A DNA stretch of 7,407 nucleotides from JAJRAL01 sp050015815 (lineage in GTDB: Archaea; Thermoplasmatota; Thermoplasmata; Methanomassiliicoccales; UBA472). Positions 1-5,505 of the stretch are shown here, in pieces. Below the pieces are notes generated by a model. The model had not been told where the DNA came from. It searched no databases and saw only the letters and a program-made list of their open reading frames with translations. The position numbers and the translations under genes are program-made. Position 1 is the first letter of the stretch. Each line of letters opens with the position of its first letter. The stretch lies in the NCBI GenBank assembly GCA_050015815.1, contig JBEKAR010000082.1, positions 1-7,407 on the forward strand, in the 5' to 3' direction.

Positions 1-413
1 CTCACGAATGAGAAGCCTGACAAGTTCTCGGAGGAATAGAAGCCGAAGGTCCAGACCACGCCCTTGACACCGAATGGCGTGGGGAACATCAGGGCGCCCA
101 TCTCTTGCCCTCCCGCGAAAGCCCATTCTAGGATGTCGGCGTCGAGTTTAGGCGTGTTTGAATGGATTGTCCTGTTGTGGTTGTATCCTGACACCTCAAA
201 GGTCGCATTGAGAGCGCCCACGACGGCGGTGCCGTTGTACGTTCCGCTGATCGAGTAGGTAAAGGAATCGCCGTTGCTCAACCCTACGCTAGTATAGATT
301 TCAGGATTTGTGGCGGGAGGGGGAGCCAGGATGACCGCGAGGATGGCTCCAATCACAACAATGACGACCGAGATCGCGACAATCTTCGATACGATGCTCC
401 GAGTCAGTTTCAC
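1..413 (-). CDS. Signal-anchored surface protein, partial (C-terminus beyond window)
   Basis: The frame is open from a GTG codon at 411-413 to the left edge of the window, giving 137 codons without a stop. The first ~12 residues are basic (K2, R5, K10) and are followed by a hydrophobic helix at about residues 11-30, then a Pro/Ala linker. This is a signal peptide or signal anchor, so the rest should lie outside the cell. The outer part is rich in Asn, Ser, Thr, Gly and aromatic residues, with several N-x-S/T sites, and begins with the stretch LSNGDSFTYSIS. That resembles the start of the ectodomain of the zinc-ribbon protein at 4104-4793. No ATG lies near the helix. GTG was chosen because it gives a short basic n-region, and an AT-rich stretch (about 440-452) lies roughly 30 nt upstream as a possible TATA box. 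The function is unknown. The gene is on the same strand as the next one, 110 nt downstream of its stop. Confidence 0.72.
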   Translation of the reverse strand, partial: MKLTRSIVSKIVAISVVIVVIGAILAVILAPPPATNPEIYTSVGLSNGDSFTYSISGTYNGTAVVGALNATFEVSGYNHNRTIHSNTPKLDADILEWAFAGGQEMGALMFPTPFGVKGVVWTFGFYSSENLSGFSFV

Positions 414-523
414 TAGTTTTGGATTGACGAGAACGACGCTTAATGATTTTGTGTCGGAACGAGATCGCGAGAGAGAGACTTGGAATGAGTCCTTCATCGA
501 ACTGGAAACTTGCACAACGAGCA

Positions 524-1129
524 TCAGAAGATCCGGAACTCAGAATTCTGTATCTTCTGCACCTGGACCTCTGCGAGCTGCCCCATCCAGGGCTGAGGCG
601 GAGGATGAACAGCAGTTGCGTTCGGGGCGACTTCACCAATCTCCATTATTACGACCACGTTGGCAATCCTGAATTCGTAGAGCCAGTAAAATCCAGTAAA
701 CGAAACAGATCCGTTGTTGAAACCTGTCGTCGCACCAACGACGCCTGATTCGTCTGTGTTGTTCACGGGCAGGTTCGGGTACAAGTTCATGCTAAGGCGC
801 GTCCCAAGCGCCAGAAAGAACGCGTGAGCGTCCCCTGACGAGCCGAACGATTTCACTAGCACGCTCATCGCATATTCGCCGCTATCATTGGTAAACATCG
901 TGTTCGCTTCAGAAGTCGACTTAGGAGGATTGCCGGAGTAGCCATATCCAAAGACCCCGAACGAGTTTGTGGTGTTCTGCTTCCAACCTAGAAGATCGCG
1001 CTCAGAGAGAATCAAGTCGTTCGGCGAGGCCTTGACCGGCGTCTGATGTATCAGGATGATTGCAACCGTTGGCACGACGATGGCCAGTATCACGAGGACC
1101 ATGAATAGGATTGTGGTGCGCTTCTCCAT
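524..1129 (-). CDS. Signal-anchored extracellular protein of unknown function
   Basis: The product has 201 residues. MEKR is followed by one hydrophobic segment at about residues 6-27, and the remainder is a hydrophilic domain with five N-x-S/T sites and no cysteines, so I read it as a single-pass protein with an extracellular domain. The domain opens with ERDLLGWKQ (about residues 43-51), then a Gly/Ser/Asn-rich part and a segment with SGDAHAFFLALG (about 97-108). A leucine-glycine-tryptophan start followed by an alternating strand pattern is common in small archaeal and actinobacterial lipoprotein-like domains, but I cannot name a family. The ATG at 1127-1129 is supported by a strong TATA element about 30 nt upstream, which would give a very short leader. 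No transporter or enzyme lies next to it to suggest a role. Confidence 0.8.
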   Translation of the reverse strand: MEKRTTILFMVLVILAIVVPTVAIILIHQTPVKASPNDLILSERDLLGWKQNTTNSFGVFGYGYSGNPPKSTSEANTMFTNDSGEYAMSVLVKSFGSSGDAHAFFLALGTRLSMNLYPNLPVNNTDESGVVGATTGFNNGSVSFTGFYWLYEFRIANVVVIMEIGEVAPNATAVHPPPQPWMGQLAEVQVQKIQNSEFRIF

Positions 1130-1155
1130 AGCCAGATAGATTCAGCCGGTTGACA

Positions 1156-1170
1156 CCTATATACCCTTCG
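1156..1170 (-). promoter_or_regulatory. TATA box with BRE-like purines for the gene at 524-1129
   Basis: On the minus strand the sequence reads CGAAGGGTATATAGG. This is a purine-rich BRE-like stretch directly followed by a good archaeal TATA box. Transcription would begin about 25 nt downstream, near 1136, leaving a leader of only a few nucleotides before the ATG at 1129. No Shine-Dalgarno site is seen, which fits near-leaderless translation. Confidence 0.65.
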
Positions 1171-1269
1171 TTGTTCATGGCTCTGCACTTCGAGTACCTC
1201 GATAGCGGGACTTTAGGTGCAACCTTCCCACTCTAGGGCGCAAGCTGGAGTTCAGACGAGAAGCCGCAG

Positions 1270-1298
1270 AAACCGGCAGATTCATCAATCTCTGGTTT
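1270..1298. repeat. Interrupted inverted repeat upstream of the DUF1801 gene
   Basis: Two stacked 5-bp arms pair: AAACC (1270-1274) with GGTTT (1294-1298), and AGATT (1278-1282) with AATCT (1287-1291). The loop is CATC, and an unpaired GGC/CT bulge separates the arms. It ends 23 nt before the ATG at 1322, where an operator or a leader hairpin would be expected. The arms are short, so chance is possible. Confidence 0.35.
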
Positions 1299-1321
1299 GA
1301 ATGAGAATCAATGAGTAACCC

Positions 1322-1717
1322 ATGAAAGAGACGTCAGAGAAGAAAACTTCCAATCGACAGAGGCCAGACCCGAGCGCGGACAAGGTGGACGGGGAGAGCG
1401 CCGTGCTCGCGACGATCGCCGCGATGCCGGAACCGTATCGCGCCATGGGCAAGCAGCTCCATGTTATCATCAAAGCCAGCGCGCCAGCCCTCTCACCGAA
1501 AGTCTGGTACGGGATGCCCGCGTACGCCAAGGACGGCAAGGTCGTCTGCTTCTTCCGCAGCGGGGAGAAGTTCAAGGAGAGGTACATGACGCTCGGCTTC
1601 AACGACATAGCGAACCTTGACGAGGGCGCCATGTGGCCGATCGCCTTCGCGCTGAAGGAGTTGACCGCCGCCGAAGAGGTAAGGATCGGCGTGCTCGTGA
1701 AGAAAGCGGTGAGCTGA
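1322..1717 (+). CDS. DUF1801 family protein (YdhG/frataxin-like fold)
   Basis: The product has 131 residues and is recognised by its sequence as a DUF1801 domain. Residues 60-68 read PKVWYGMPAY, 72-78 GKVVCFF, and about 91-112 hold a GF-NDIANLDEGAMWPIAFALKEL pattern, all hallmarks of this family. The first ~22 residues are a charged, low-complexity tail ahead of the domain. DUF1801 proteins are small cytoplasmic proteins. Bacillus YdhG has been described as frataxin-like, but the biochemical role of most members is unknown, and I make no claim for iron binding here. The ATG at 1322 is the first start in frame, and no clear Shine-Dalgarno or TATA element precedes it. It stands alone on the plus strand, divergent from the surface-protein gene at 524-1129 and separated by 324 bp from the ABC operon. 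Confidence 0.88.
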   Translation: MKETSEKKTSNRQRPDPSADKVDGESAVLATIAAMPEPYRAMGKQLHVIIKASAPALSPKVWYGMPAYAKDGKVVCFFRSGEKFKERYMTLGFNDIANLDEGAMWPIAFALKELTAAEEVRIGVLVKKAVS

Positions 1718-2041
1718 GGACTGAGAAACCTCTTCTTGGGGGGGAAGGCGAGATTGCCTGACTGTTCCCATTGCCAGATTTGTTGGTCTCTGGAATAGTC
1801 ATGAATGAGAGGCTCGGTCGCTTCCTGAGTCCTCGTTTTCAGAGGGGCCCCAATATCTCGAACAGCTCTCGACGTCAGTCATGCGCGCGCGTAGCGAAGC
1901 AGCACGTTACCCGATGTACCGAGAGCTCCTGGAAATAGAATAGACGACGGCCGATATATCTTCCAGAAGAGGTACCTCAGGCGCAGAGGATAAGTACTCC
2001 AGACTCAGTTCGGGCGTTCCATAACGACCGGACCTGGTTCG
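1718..2041. other. Intergenic region upstream of the ABC operon
   Basis: These 324 bp contain no credible gene; open frames on either strand are short and match nothing I recognise. The region has a run of seven G (about 1738-1744), a CG-alternating patch near 1880-1891, and an AT-rich element gatatatc (1953-1960) overlapping the near-palindrome TCTTC-CA-GAAGA (1959-1970). A second possible TATA-like stretch, gataagtact, lies near 1989-1998. An in-frame stop at 1991-1993 rules out a longer N-terminus for the ATPase. Confidence 0.6.
1951..1970 (+). promoter_or_regulatory. Possible TATA element and palindrome for the ABC operon
   Basis: The sequence gatatatc (1953-1960) could act as a TATA box. 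Transcription would start near 1985, leaving a leader of about 55 nt before the ATG at 2042. It overlaps a 12-base near-palindrome TCTTC-CA-GAAGA (1959-1970) that could bind a dimeric regulator. This is the most AT-rich spot in the upstream region, but there is no clear BRE and no strong Shine-Dalgarno site. Confidence 0.3.
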
Positions 2042-2965
2042 ATGATCGACGCTGAGGGCTTGACGAAGAAGTTCGGCGACCTGACCGCTGTGGACAACCT
2101 GACGCTGCACGTCGAGGAGGGCGAGATATTTGGCCTCCTCGGCCCGAACGGCGCCGGCAAGACGACCACGGTCAGGATGCTCTGCTGCCTGATATCGAAG
2201 ACGGGCGGGAACGCGAGGATAGCCGGCTTGGACGTGGGCGACGAGAAGGACTCGCTCAAGATCAGGAGGATGATCGGGTTCGTCCCGGACAACGTCGGAC
2301 TGTATGAGTCGCTCAGCGCCTACGACAACCTCGACTTCTACGGCAAGCTCTACGACGTCCCCGAGGGGAAGAGGAAGGAGAACATCGAGCGCTTCCTCAA
2401 GATGCTCGACCTCTGGGAGAAGAGGGACGTCATGGTCGGGACGTTCTCGAAGGGCATGAAGCAGAAGCTCGCCCTCGCCCGGGCGCTCATCCACGATCCC
2501 CAGATACTCTTCCTCGACGAGCCGACCGCCAACCTCGACCCCGAGGCGGCGAAGACGGTCAGGGACTTCATCCTCGAGCTGAGGAAGCAGAAGCGGACAA
2601 TCTTCCTCAATACACACAACCTCGACGAGGCCAAGAGGGTCTGCGACAAGATCGGCATACTGAACACCAGCCTGAGGGCGGTCGGCACCCCTGAGGAGCT
2701 CGAGCAGGACGCTGGGGCCAGGGTCACCGTAATCCAGCTAGAGCAGCTTACCGACGCCGTCCGTGGCGCGCTCAAGGCCCTCGGCCAGTACATGACCATC
2801 GAGGGGAACAAGGTGACCATCCGGCTAGCGGACCCCGAGAAGGAGAACCCATCGATCCTCGAGGCGGTGTTCCGCGCCGGAGGGCGCGTACAGTCCGCGA
2901 CGATCGTGGGCTCGAGCCTCGAAAACGCATACCTCAAGCTCGTCAGGAAGGAGGCGACGGAATGA
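2042..2965 (+). CDS. ABC transporter ATP-binding protein (NatA/CcmA type)
   Basis: The product is a 307-residue nucleotide-binding subunit that would power the permease encoded directly after it. Walker A is GPNGAGKTT at residues 34-42, the signature loop is FSKGMKQ at about 135-141, Walker B is ILFLDEP at 155-161 with catalytic Glu160, the D-loop ANLD is at 163-166, and the switch histidine is His192 in NTHNLDE. The Q-loop position reads IGFVPDNVGLYESLS, with Asp83 where a Gln is usual. Acidic residues at this place are common in the NatA/ABC-2 exporter branch. A C-terminal extension of about 90 residues after the core is also typical of that branch. The stop overlaps the permease start by 4 nt (ATGA), so the two are probably translationally coupled. 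The exported substrate cannot be told from sequence: sodium, a drug, a lipid or a peptide all occur in this family. Confidence 0.95.
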   Translation: MIDAEGLTKKFGDLTAVDNLTLHVEEGEIFGLLGPNGAGKTTTVRMLCCLISKTGGNARIAGLDVGDEKDSLKIRRMIGFVPDNVGLYESLSAYDNLDFYGKLYDVPEGKRKENIERFLKMLDLWEKRDVMVGTFSKGMKQKLALARALIHDPQILFLDEPTANLDPEAAKTVRDFILELRKQKRTIFLNTHNLDEAKRVCDKIGILNTSLRAVGTPEELEQDAGARVTVIQLEQLTDAVRGALKALGQYMTIEGNKVTIRLADPEKENPSILEAVFRAGGRVQSATIVGSSLENAYLKLVRKEATE

Positions 2966-3687
2966 GGCTCTCGAAGTCCTGGGTCATCGCGCAGAAGGAC
3001 CTAAAGACCTTCAGGCGGAAGAAGAACGTCCTTTACACACTGCTGATCATCCCAATCATGATATCCATCCTGCTGTCGGTTGTGCTCATGGTCAGGAATA
3101 TCCCAGTCACGACGCTCAGCTATCTCCTGCCCTCCTTCAGCTACTTTTATGTGATACTGGCAGGCGTCGTGCCGACGGCGATCGCCTCATACACCATCGT
3201 CGGGGAGAAGGTCGAGAAGACGCTGGAGCCGCTCCTCGCTGCCCCGGTTACGGACGGCGAGATACTGCTCGGAAAGGGCATATCCGCGTTCCTCCCCTCG
3301 ATCCTGGCTATCCTGGGAGGCTCCGTGCTCTTCATGGTACTGTCGGACGTGGCGACGCTCAAATCATTCGGCTACTACTTCTTCCCGAACCTGAACACCG
3401 CGATCACCTTGTTCCTGATGGTGCCCCTCGCGATTCTGATGAGCGTCGAGTGGAACGTGGTGGTCTCGGGACGCGTGACGGATGTGCGGGTGGCGCAGCA
3501 GCTCGGCGGGCTGATCGTCCTGCCATTCGCCGCGATCTATGTCCTCGGCGAGATCAACGTGGTCCCGCTCGACGTCACGAGCAACCTGCTGATCATCTGC
3601 GGCATCCTGGCGCTCATCGACGTCCTTCTGTTCTCGATAGCCAGGGCGACGTTCCAGCGGGAGGAGATACTGACGAAATGGAAGTAA
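2962..3687 (+). CDS. ABC-2 type transporter permease
   Basis: The product is a 241-residue integral membrane protein and partner of the ATPase before it. About six hydrophobic segments are visible, near residues 23-44, 60-79, 107-128, 146-163, 181-196 and 207-226. The N-terminal amphipathic stretch (WVIAQKDLKTFRRKKN, 7-22) is the usual ABC-2 coupling element. The family motif GEKVEKTLEPLLAAPVTDGE lies at 81-100 on the cytoplasmic side after the second helix. The protein is shorter than NatB-like permeases, which have a large extracellular domain between helices 1 and 2; here that loop is only about 15 residues, so it probably works as a homodimer. The ATG overlaps the ATPase stop. The next small membrane protein begins 4 nt after its stop. 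Confidence 0.92.
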   Translation: MRLSKSWVIAQKDLKTFRRKKNVLYTLLIIPIMISILLSVVLMVRNIPVTTLSYLLPSFSYFYVILAGVVPTAIASYTIVGEKVEKTLEPLLAAPVTDGEILLGKGISAFLPSILAILGGSVLFMVLSDVATLKSFGYYFFPNLNTAITLFLMVPLAILMSVEWNVVVSGRVTDVRVAQQLGGLIVLPFAAIYVLGEINVVPLDVTSNLLIICGILALIDVLLFSIARATFQREEILTKWK

Positions 3688-3691
3688 TCTA

Positions 3692-3907
3692 ATGACCGAT
3701 GTAGAGAGAACAGCCGGCCAGAAAAGGGCCGGTGGATGGCTGTGGAACTGGAAGCTTAGGTTTACGCTGGGTGGCGTGATACTCTCGATACTGAGCCTGG
3801 TCCTGATAGAGGTCAAGGGCTTCAACGACGCCTACCTGGTGCTGCTCATCATCGGAATCGTGGTGCTGCTGATCGGCGTCTTCATGAAGAAGAGGCCGAA
3901 AAAGTGA
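3692..3907 (+). CDS. Small two-helix membrane protein, third gene of the ABC operon
   Basis: The product has 71 residues. A basic N-terminal stretch (about residues 11-23, with several W, K and R) is followed by two hydrophobic helices at about 25-41 and 47-64, joined by a short VKGFND turn and closed by a basic tail KKRPKK. By the positive-inside rule both ends face the cytoplasm. It begins 4 nt after the permease stop, so it is almost certainly cotranscribed. I do not recognise a family. Its position suggests an accessory or stabilising subunit of the exporter, but small membrane proteins at operon ends are often unrelated. Codon use is like that of the permease, which supports real coding. 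Confidence 0.75.
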   Translation: MTDVERTAGQKRAGGWLWNWKLRFTLGGVILSILSLVLIEVKGFNDAYLVLLIIGIVVLLIGVFMKKRPKK

Positions 3908-4103
3908 GGCCTTGTCTGGCGCTGGTTCGGGTTTGTGAATTCCCCCGCTTTTCGTAGAACCTGGCCAGCCTAACACGGGCTCCGCCCCTAGACGAGCAAG
4001 CCGACGGCACCCAAGGAGACGAAGGCGGACCTGACGGGGGTACGCTTAGGCGACGGGGTTGGGGATGGCTCAGTCGAGTTGGCAGGCCGACCGAACGTCC
4101 CGA
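3908..4103. other. Convergent intergenic region holding repeat copy A
   Basis: This is 196 bp between two genes that point toward each other, so it must end both transcripts. It contains repeat copy A (about 3943-3990). No gene or clear T-rich terminator was found beyond the short cttttcg stretch at about 3948-3954. Confidence 0.5.
3943..3990 (+). repeat. Dispersed intergenic repeat, copy A (partial)
   Basis: This copy shares TTTCGTAG and CTGGCC with copy B, and CTGGCCAGC followed seven bases later by CGGG with copy C. It lacks the left part (AAAACGCCCCGATCAC) present in B and C. The flanking CCCG (3944-3947) and CGGG (3976-3979) can pair across 28 nt, as they can in the other copies. Confidence 0.55.
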
Positions 4104-4793
4104 TCAAGTCTTGAAGTCCTTGATGTTCGTATCATTCAGCGTGCAGGTCACAACCATTCCCGACGTGTAAGAGAACAACATCTTGTAAGGACATCCGTTC
4201 GCGCCTGACCAGAACTCGTAGGTGTAGCCGGAGTACTGCGTCGAGTAGTGGGACGTCATCTCGGCCCCGTACACGGTCGTGAGCGATTCCTGACCCAAGT
4301 ACGTGAACGATGATCCGTTTGCCATTCCGCTTGACGTCCCCAGCTGGGCCGTCGCCCAACTATCTCCGGAGAAGTTCACCGTCTGCTGCTCCGATTGGCT
4401 CGATCCACCGAACGTCGCCGTGACCTTCATCGTGAGGCTGCTGGAGGTGACGTTCGAGATGTCCATTCTCATCGAGCCAGCGATGGTTCGCCCGGACATC
4501 GTTGCCGAAGCGTCGTAGGACAGGTACTCGCCGTTCTTTATCCCGGTCAGGTCGCCGTTGCCGTTCAATCCGACGATCACCGCGACAGCGATCAAGGCGC
4601 AGGCCACTACGATGACGGCCGCGATGAGCGCGACGTTCCTCCGCTTCTTCGATCCTGATGGCACAGGCTCCTGCGCCACCGGTGTCGATGCATTCTGGGT
4701 TGAGGAGGGAGAAGCCGCTCCCAATGATGTCCCACAGTATGCGCAGAAAGCGGCGTCGTCAACGTTCTGTTCTCCGCACTTGGCGCATTGCAC
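4104..4793 (-). CDS. Zinc-ribbon, single-pass membrane protein with ectodomain
   Basis: Starting from GTG at 4791-4793 the product has 229 residues. An N-terminal zinc ribbon has Cys3, Cys6, Cys17 and Cys20 in the pattern CAKCG...FCAYCG. A Ser/Thr/Pro/Gln linker follows (about 25-48), then a KKRR stop-transfer patch (49-52), a transmembrane helix (54-76) and a Ser/Thr/Gly-rich outer domain (about 80-229). The zinc ribbon would be cytoplasmic and the rest outside. This layout is common in Thermoplasmatota and some other archaea, with unknown function. The GTG was chosen because zinc-ribbon proteins of this type usually begin two residues before the first Cys. The frame stays open upstream to a GTG at 4910, adding 39 residues that look like translated leader. 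The outer domain begins GIKNGEYLSYDAS, matching the ectodomain start of the protein at 1-413. No strong promoter was found. Confidence 0.82.
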   Translation of the reverse strand: MQCAKCGEQNVDDAAFCAYCGTSLGAASPSSTQNASTPVAQEPVPSGSKKRRNVALIAAVIVVACALIAVAVIVGLNGNGDLTGIKNGEYLSYDASATMSGRTIAGSMRMDISNVTSSSLTMKVTATFGGSSQSEQQTVNFSGDSWATAQLGTSSGMANGSSFTYLGQESLTTVYGAEMTSHYSTQYSGYTYEFWSGANGCPYKMLFSYTSGMVVTCTLNDTNIKDFKT

Positions 4794-4947
4794 TATTGCC
4801 CACCATGGTGGATACGGCCGGGCCAAGGCTTGAAGGTGACGGAACAAGCGCAGAACCGTAGAATCCCACATGCCCATTCGAACGCCCAAGGAAGGCGGTG
4901 CGGAATCCACCTCCTCGGATTCGGAGCGACAAATGAATCTAATGGTT

Positions 4948-5020
4948 CAAAACGCCCCGATCACGCCATGAGACCCCGTCTTTCGTAGGATCTGGCCGCA
5001 TTAGAGCGGGCTGCTCTTCG
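4948..5020 (+). repeat. Dispersed intergenic repeat, copy B
   Basis: Compared with copy C at a constant offset of 2180 bp, positions 4948-5010 match at 51 of 63 bases without gaps, by my manual count. The first 18 bases (c, then AAAACGCCCCGATCACG) are identical. The part TTTCGTAGGATCTGGCC is shared in degraded form with copy A. Differences fall at all three codon positions and include a stop codon, so the repeat is not conserved as protein. CCCG (4975-4978) can pair with CGGG (5007-5010) across 28 nt. Confidence 0.75.
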
Positions 5021-5103
5021 CTCTTCTATTACTACGATGGACGATCGTACGGCTCAGAGGACCCGATTCGTCCTGAACGGCGGCGTTTCCACTCCTTTCT
5101 CGA

Positions 5104-5129
5104 CCGTCGCGCAATGACTTTCGCGACGG
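5104..5129 (-). terminator. Perfect 8-bp hairpin 22 nt after glnK
   Basis: CCGTCGCG (5104-5111) and CGCGACGG (5122-5129) form a perfect stem with a 10-nt loop. On the minus strand it lies 22 nt past the glnK stop and would end or protect the amt-glnK transcript. No T-tract follows on the minus strand, so a 3'-end stabilising hairpin is as likely as a true terminator. Confidence 0.45.
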
Positions 5130-5151
5130 CACGCATTCTATGCGCGGTCAT

Positions 5152-5481
5152 CTAGACTTCTTCCTCACCAGTCCTGACTCGGATCGACTTGGCGACCGGC
5201 GAGATAAAGATCTTGCCGTCGCCCACTTCGCCAGTCCTCGCAGCATTGCAGATGGTCTCGCAGACGTTTCTCGTCATCTTGTCATTCACCACGATTTCTA
5301 TCTTCGTCTTCTCCAGCATGTCGACTCGGAATTTCCCCGCCCTATGAGTGAATTCGATCCCTCTCTGCTCCCCTCGGCCATGGACATCGTAGACCGTCAT
5401 TCCCACGACCCCGATCGCCTCCAAGGCGGTCTTGACTGCATTCAACTTTTCCGGCCTTATTATGGCCTCGATCTTCATCAT
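5152..5481 (-). CDS. glnK: Nitrogen regulatory protein P-II (GlnK)
   Basis: The product has 109 residues, close to the usual ~112 of this family. P-II proteins are cytoplasmic trimers that sense ATP/ADP and 2-oxoglutarate and block the Amt channel when nitrogen is plentiful. The N-terminus MMKIEAIIRPEKL matches the family. The T-loop spans about 36-54, and the C-terminal signature TGEVGDGKIFI is at 83-93. Gln39, Lys58 and Gly87, which contact 2-oxoglutarate, and Lys90, Arg101 and Arg103 near the nucleotide are present. In an ungapped alignment with E. coli GlnB, Tyr51, the uridylylation site, is Phe51, and Tyr46 is His46. The ATG at 5479-5481 has the Shine-Dalgarno sequence GGGAGGA 11 nt upstream; a TTG at 5502 would put that site inside the gene. 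It lies 24 nt after amt, the standard pairing, so it is named GlnK rather than GlnB. Confidence 0.95.
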   Translation of the reverse strand: MMKIEAIIRPEKLNAVKTALEAIGVVGMTVYDVHGRGEQRGIEFTHRAGKFRVDMLEKTKIEIVVNDKMTRNVCETICNAARTGEVGDGKIFISPVAKSIRVRTGEEEV

Positions 5482-5492
5482 GTTCTCACTTT

Positions 5493-5499
5493 CCTCCCG
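5493..5499 (-). promoter_or_regulatory. Ribosome-binding site of glnK
   Basis: GGGAGGA on the minus strand lies in the 24-nt gap between amt and glnK, 11 nt before the ATG at 5481. It supports that start over the upstream TTG at 5500-5502. Confidence 0.7.
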
Positions 5500-5505
5500 C
5501 AAGGC

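Larger units (their letters stand above)
4794..5151. other. Intergenic region between glnK and the zinc-ribbon gene
   Basis: These 358 bp hold no convincing gene. They contain repeat copy B (4948-5020), an AT-rich patch at about 4931-4946 that could be a distant promoter for the zinc-ribbon gene, a small inverted repeat AGGAC/GTCCT (5058-5062 and 5070-5074), and a perfect 8-bp inverted repeat just beyond glnK (5104-5129). If the zinc-ribbon protein began at the GTG at 4910, the gene would extend into this region. Confidence 0.5.

Noticed and set aside
443..748. Plus-strand and minus-strand frames around 301-748
   Set aside because: They overlap two surface-protein genes whose N-termini have clear signal-anchor helices. 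The 301-639 minus frame is a frameshifted reading of the protein at 1-413 and has no hydrophobic helix.
1907..2937. Long open frames antisense to the ABC ATPase (1907-2617, 2350-2937)
   Set aside because: They are by-products of the strong codon bias of the ATPase gene, whose Walker, signature and switch motifs leave no doubt about the coding strand.
3920..3950. Sequence resembling a tRNA T-arm (ggttcggg...ccccc)
   Set aside because: No acceptor stem, anticodon arm or D-arm can be placed around it.
4918..4988. Protein-like similarity KRPDH-MRP between translations of repeat copies B and C
   Set aside because: The similarity comes from the DNA repeat. Copy B has a stop directly after it, and substitutions are spread over all codon positions.
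5058..5074. AGGAC/GTCCT inverted repeat between copy B and glnK
   Set aside because: Only 5 bp with a 7-nt loop and no T-tract; such repeats are expected by chance in this length of DNA.
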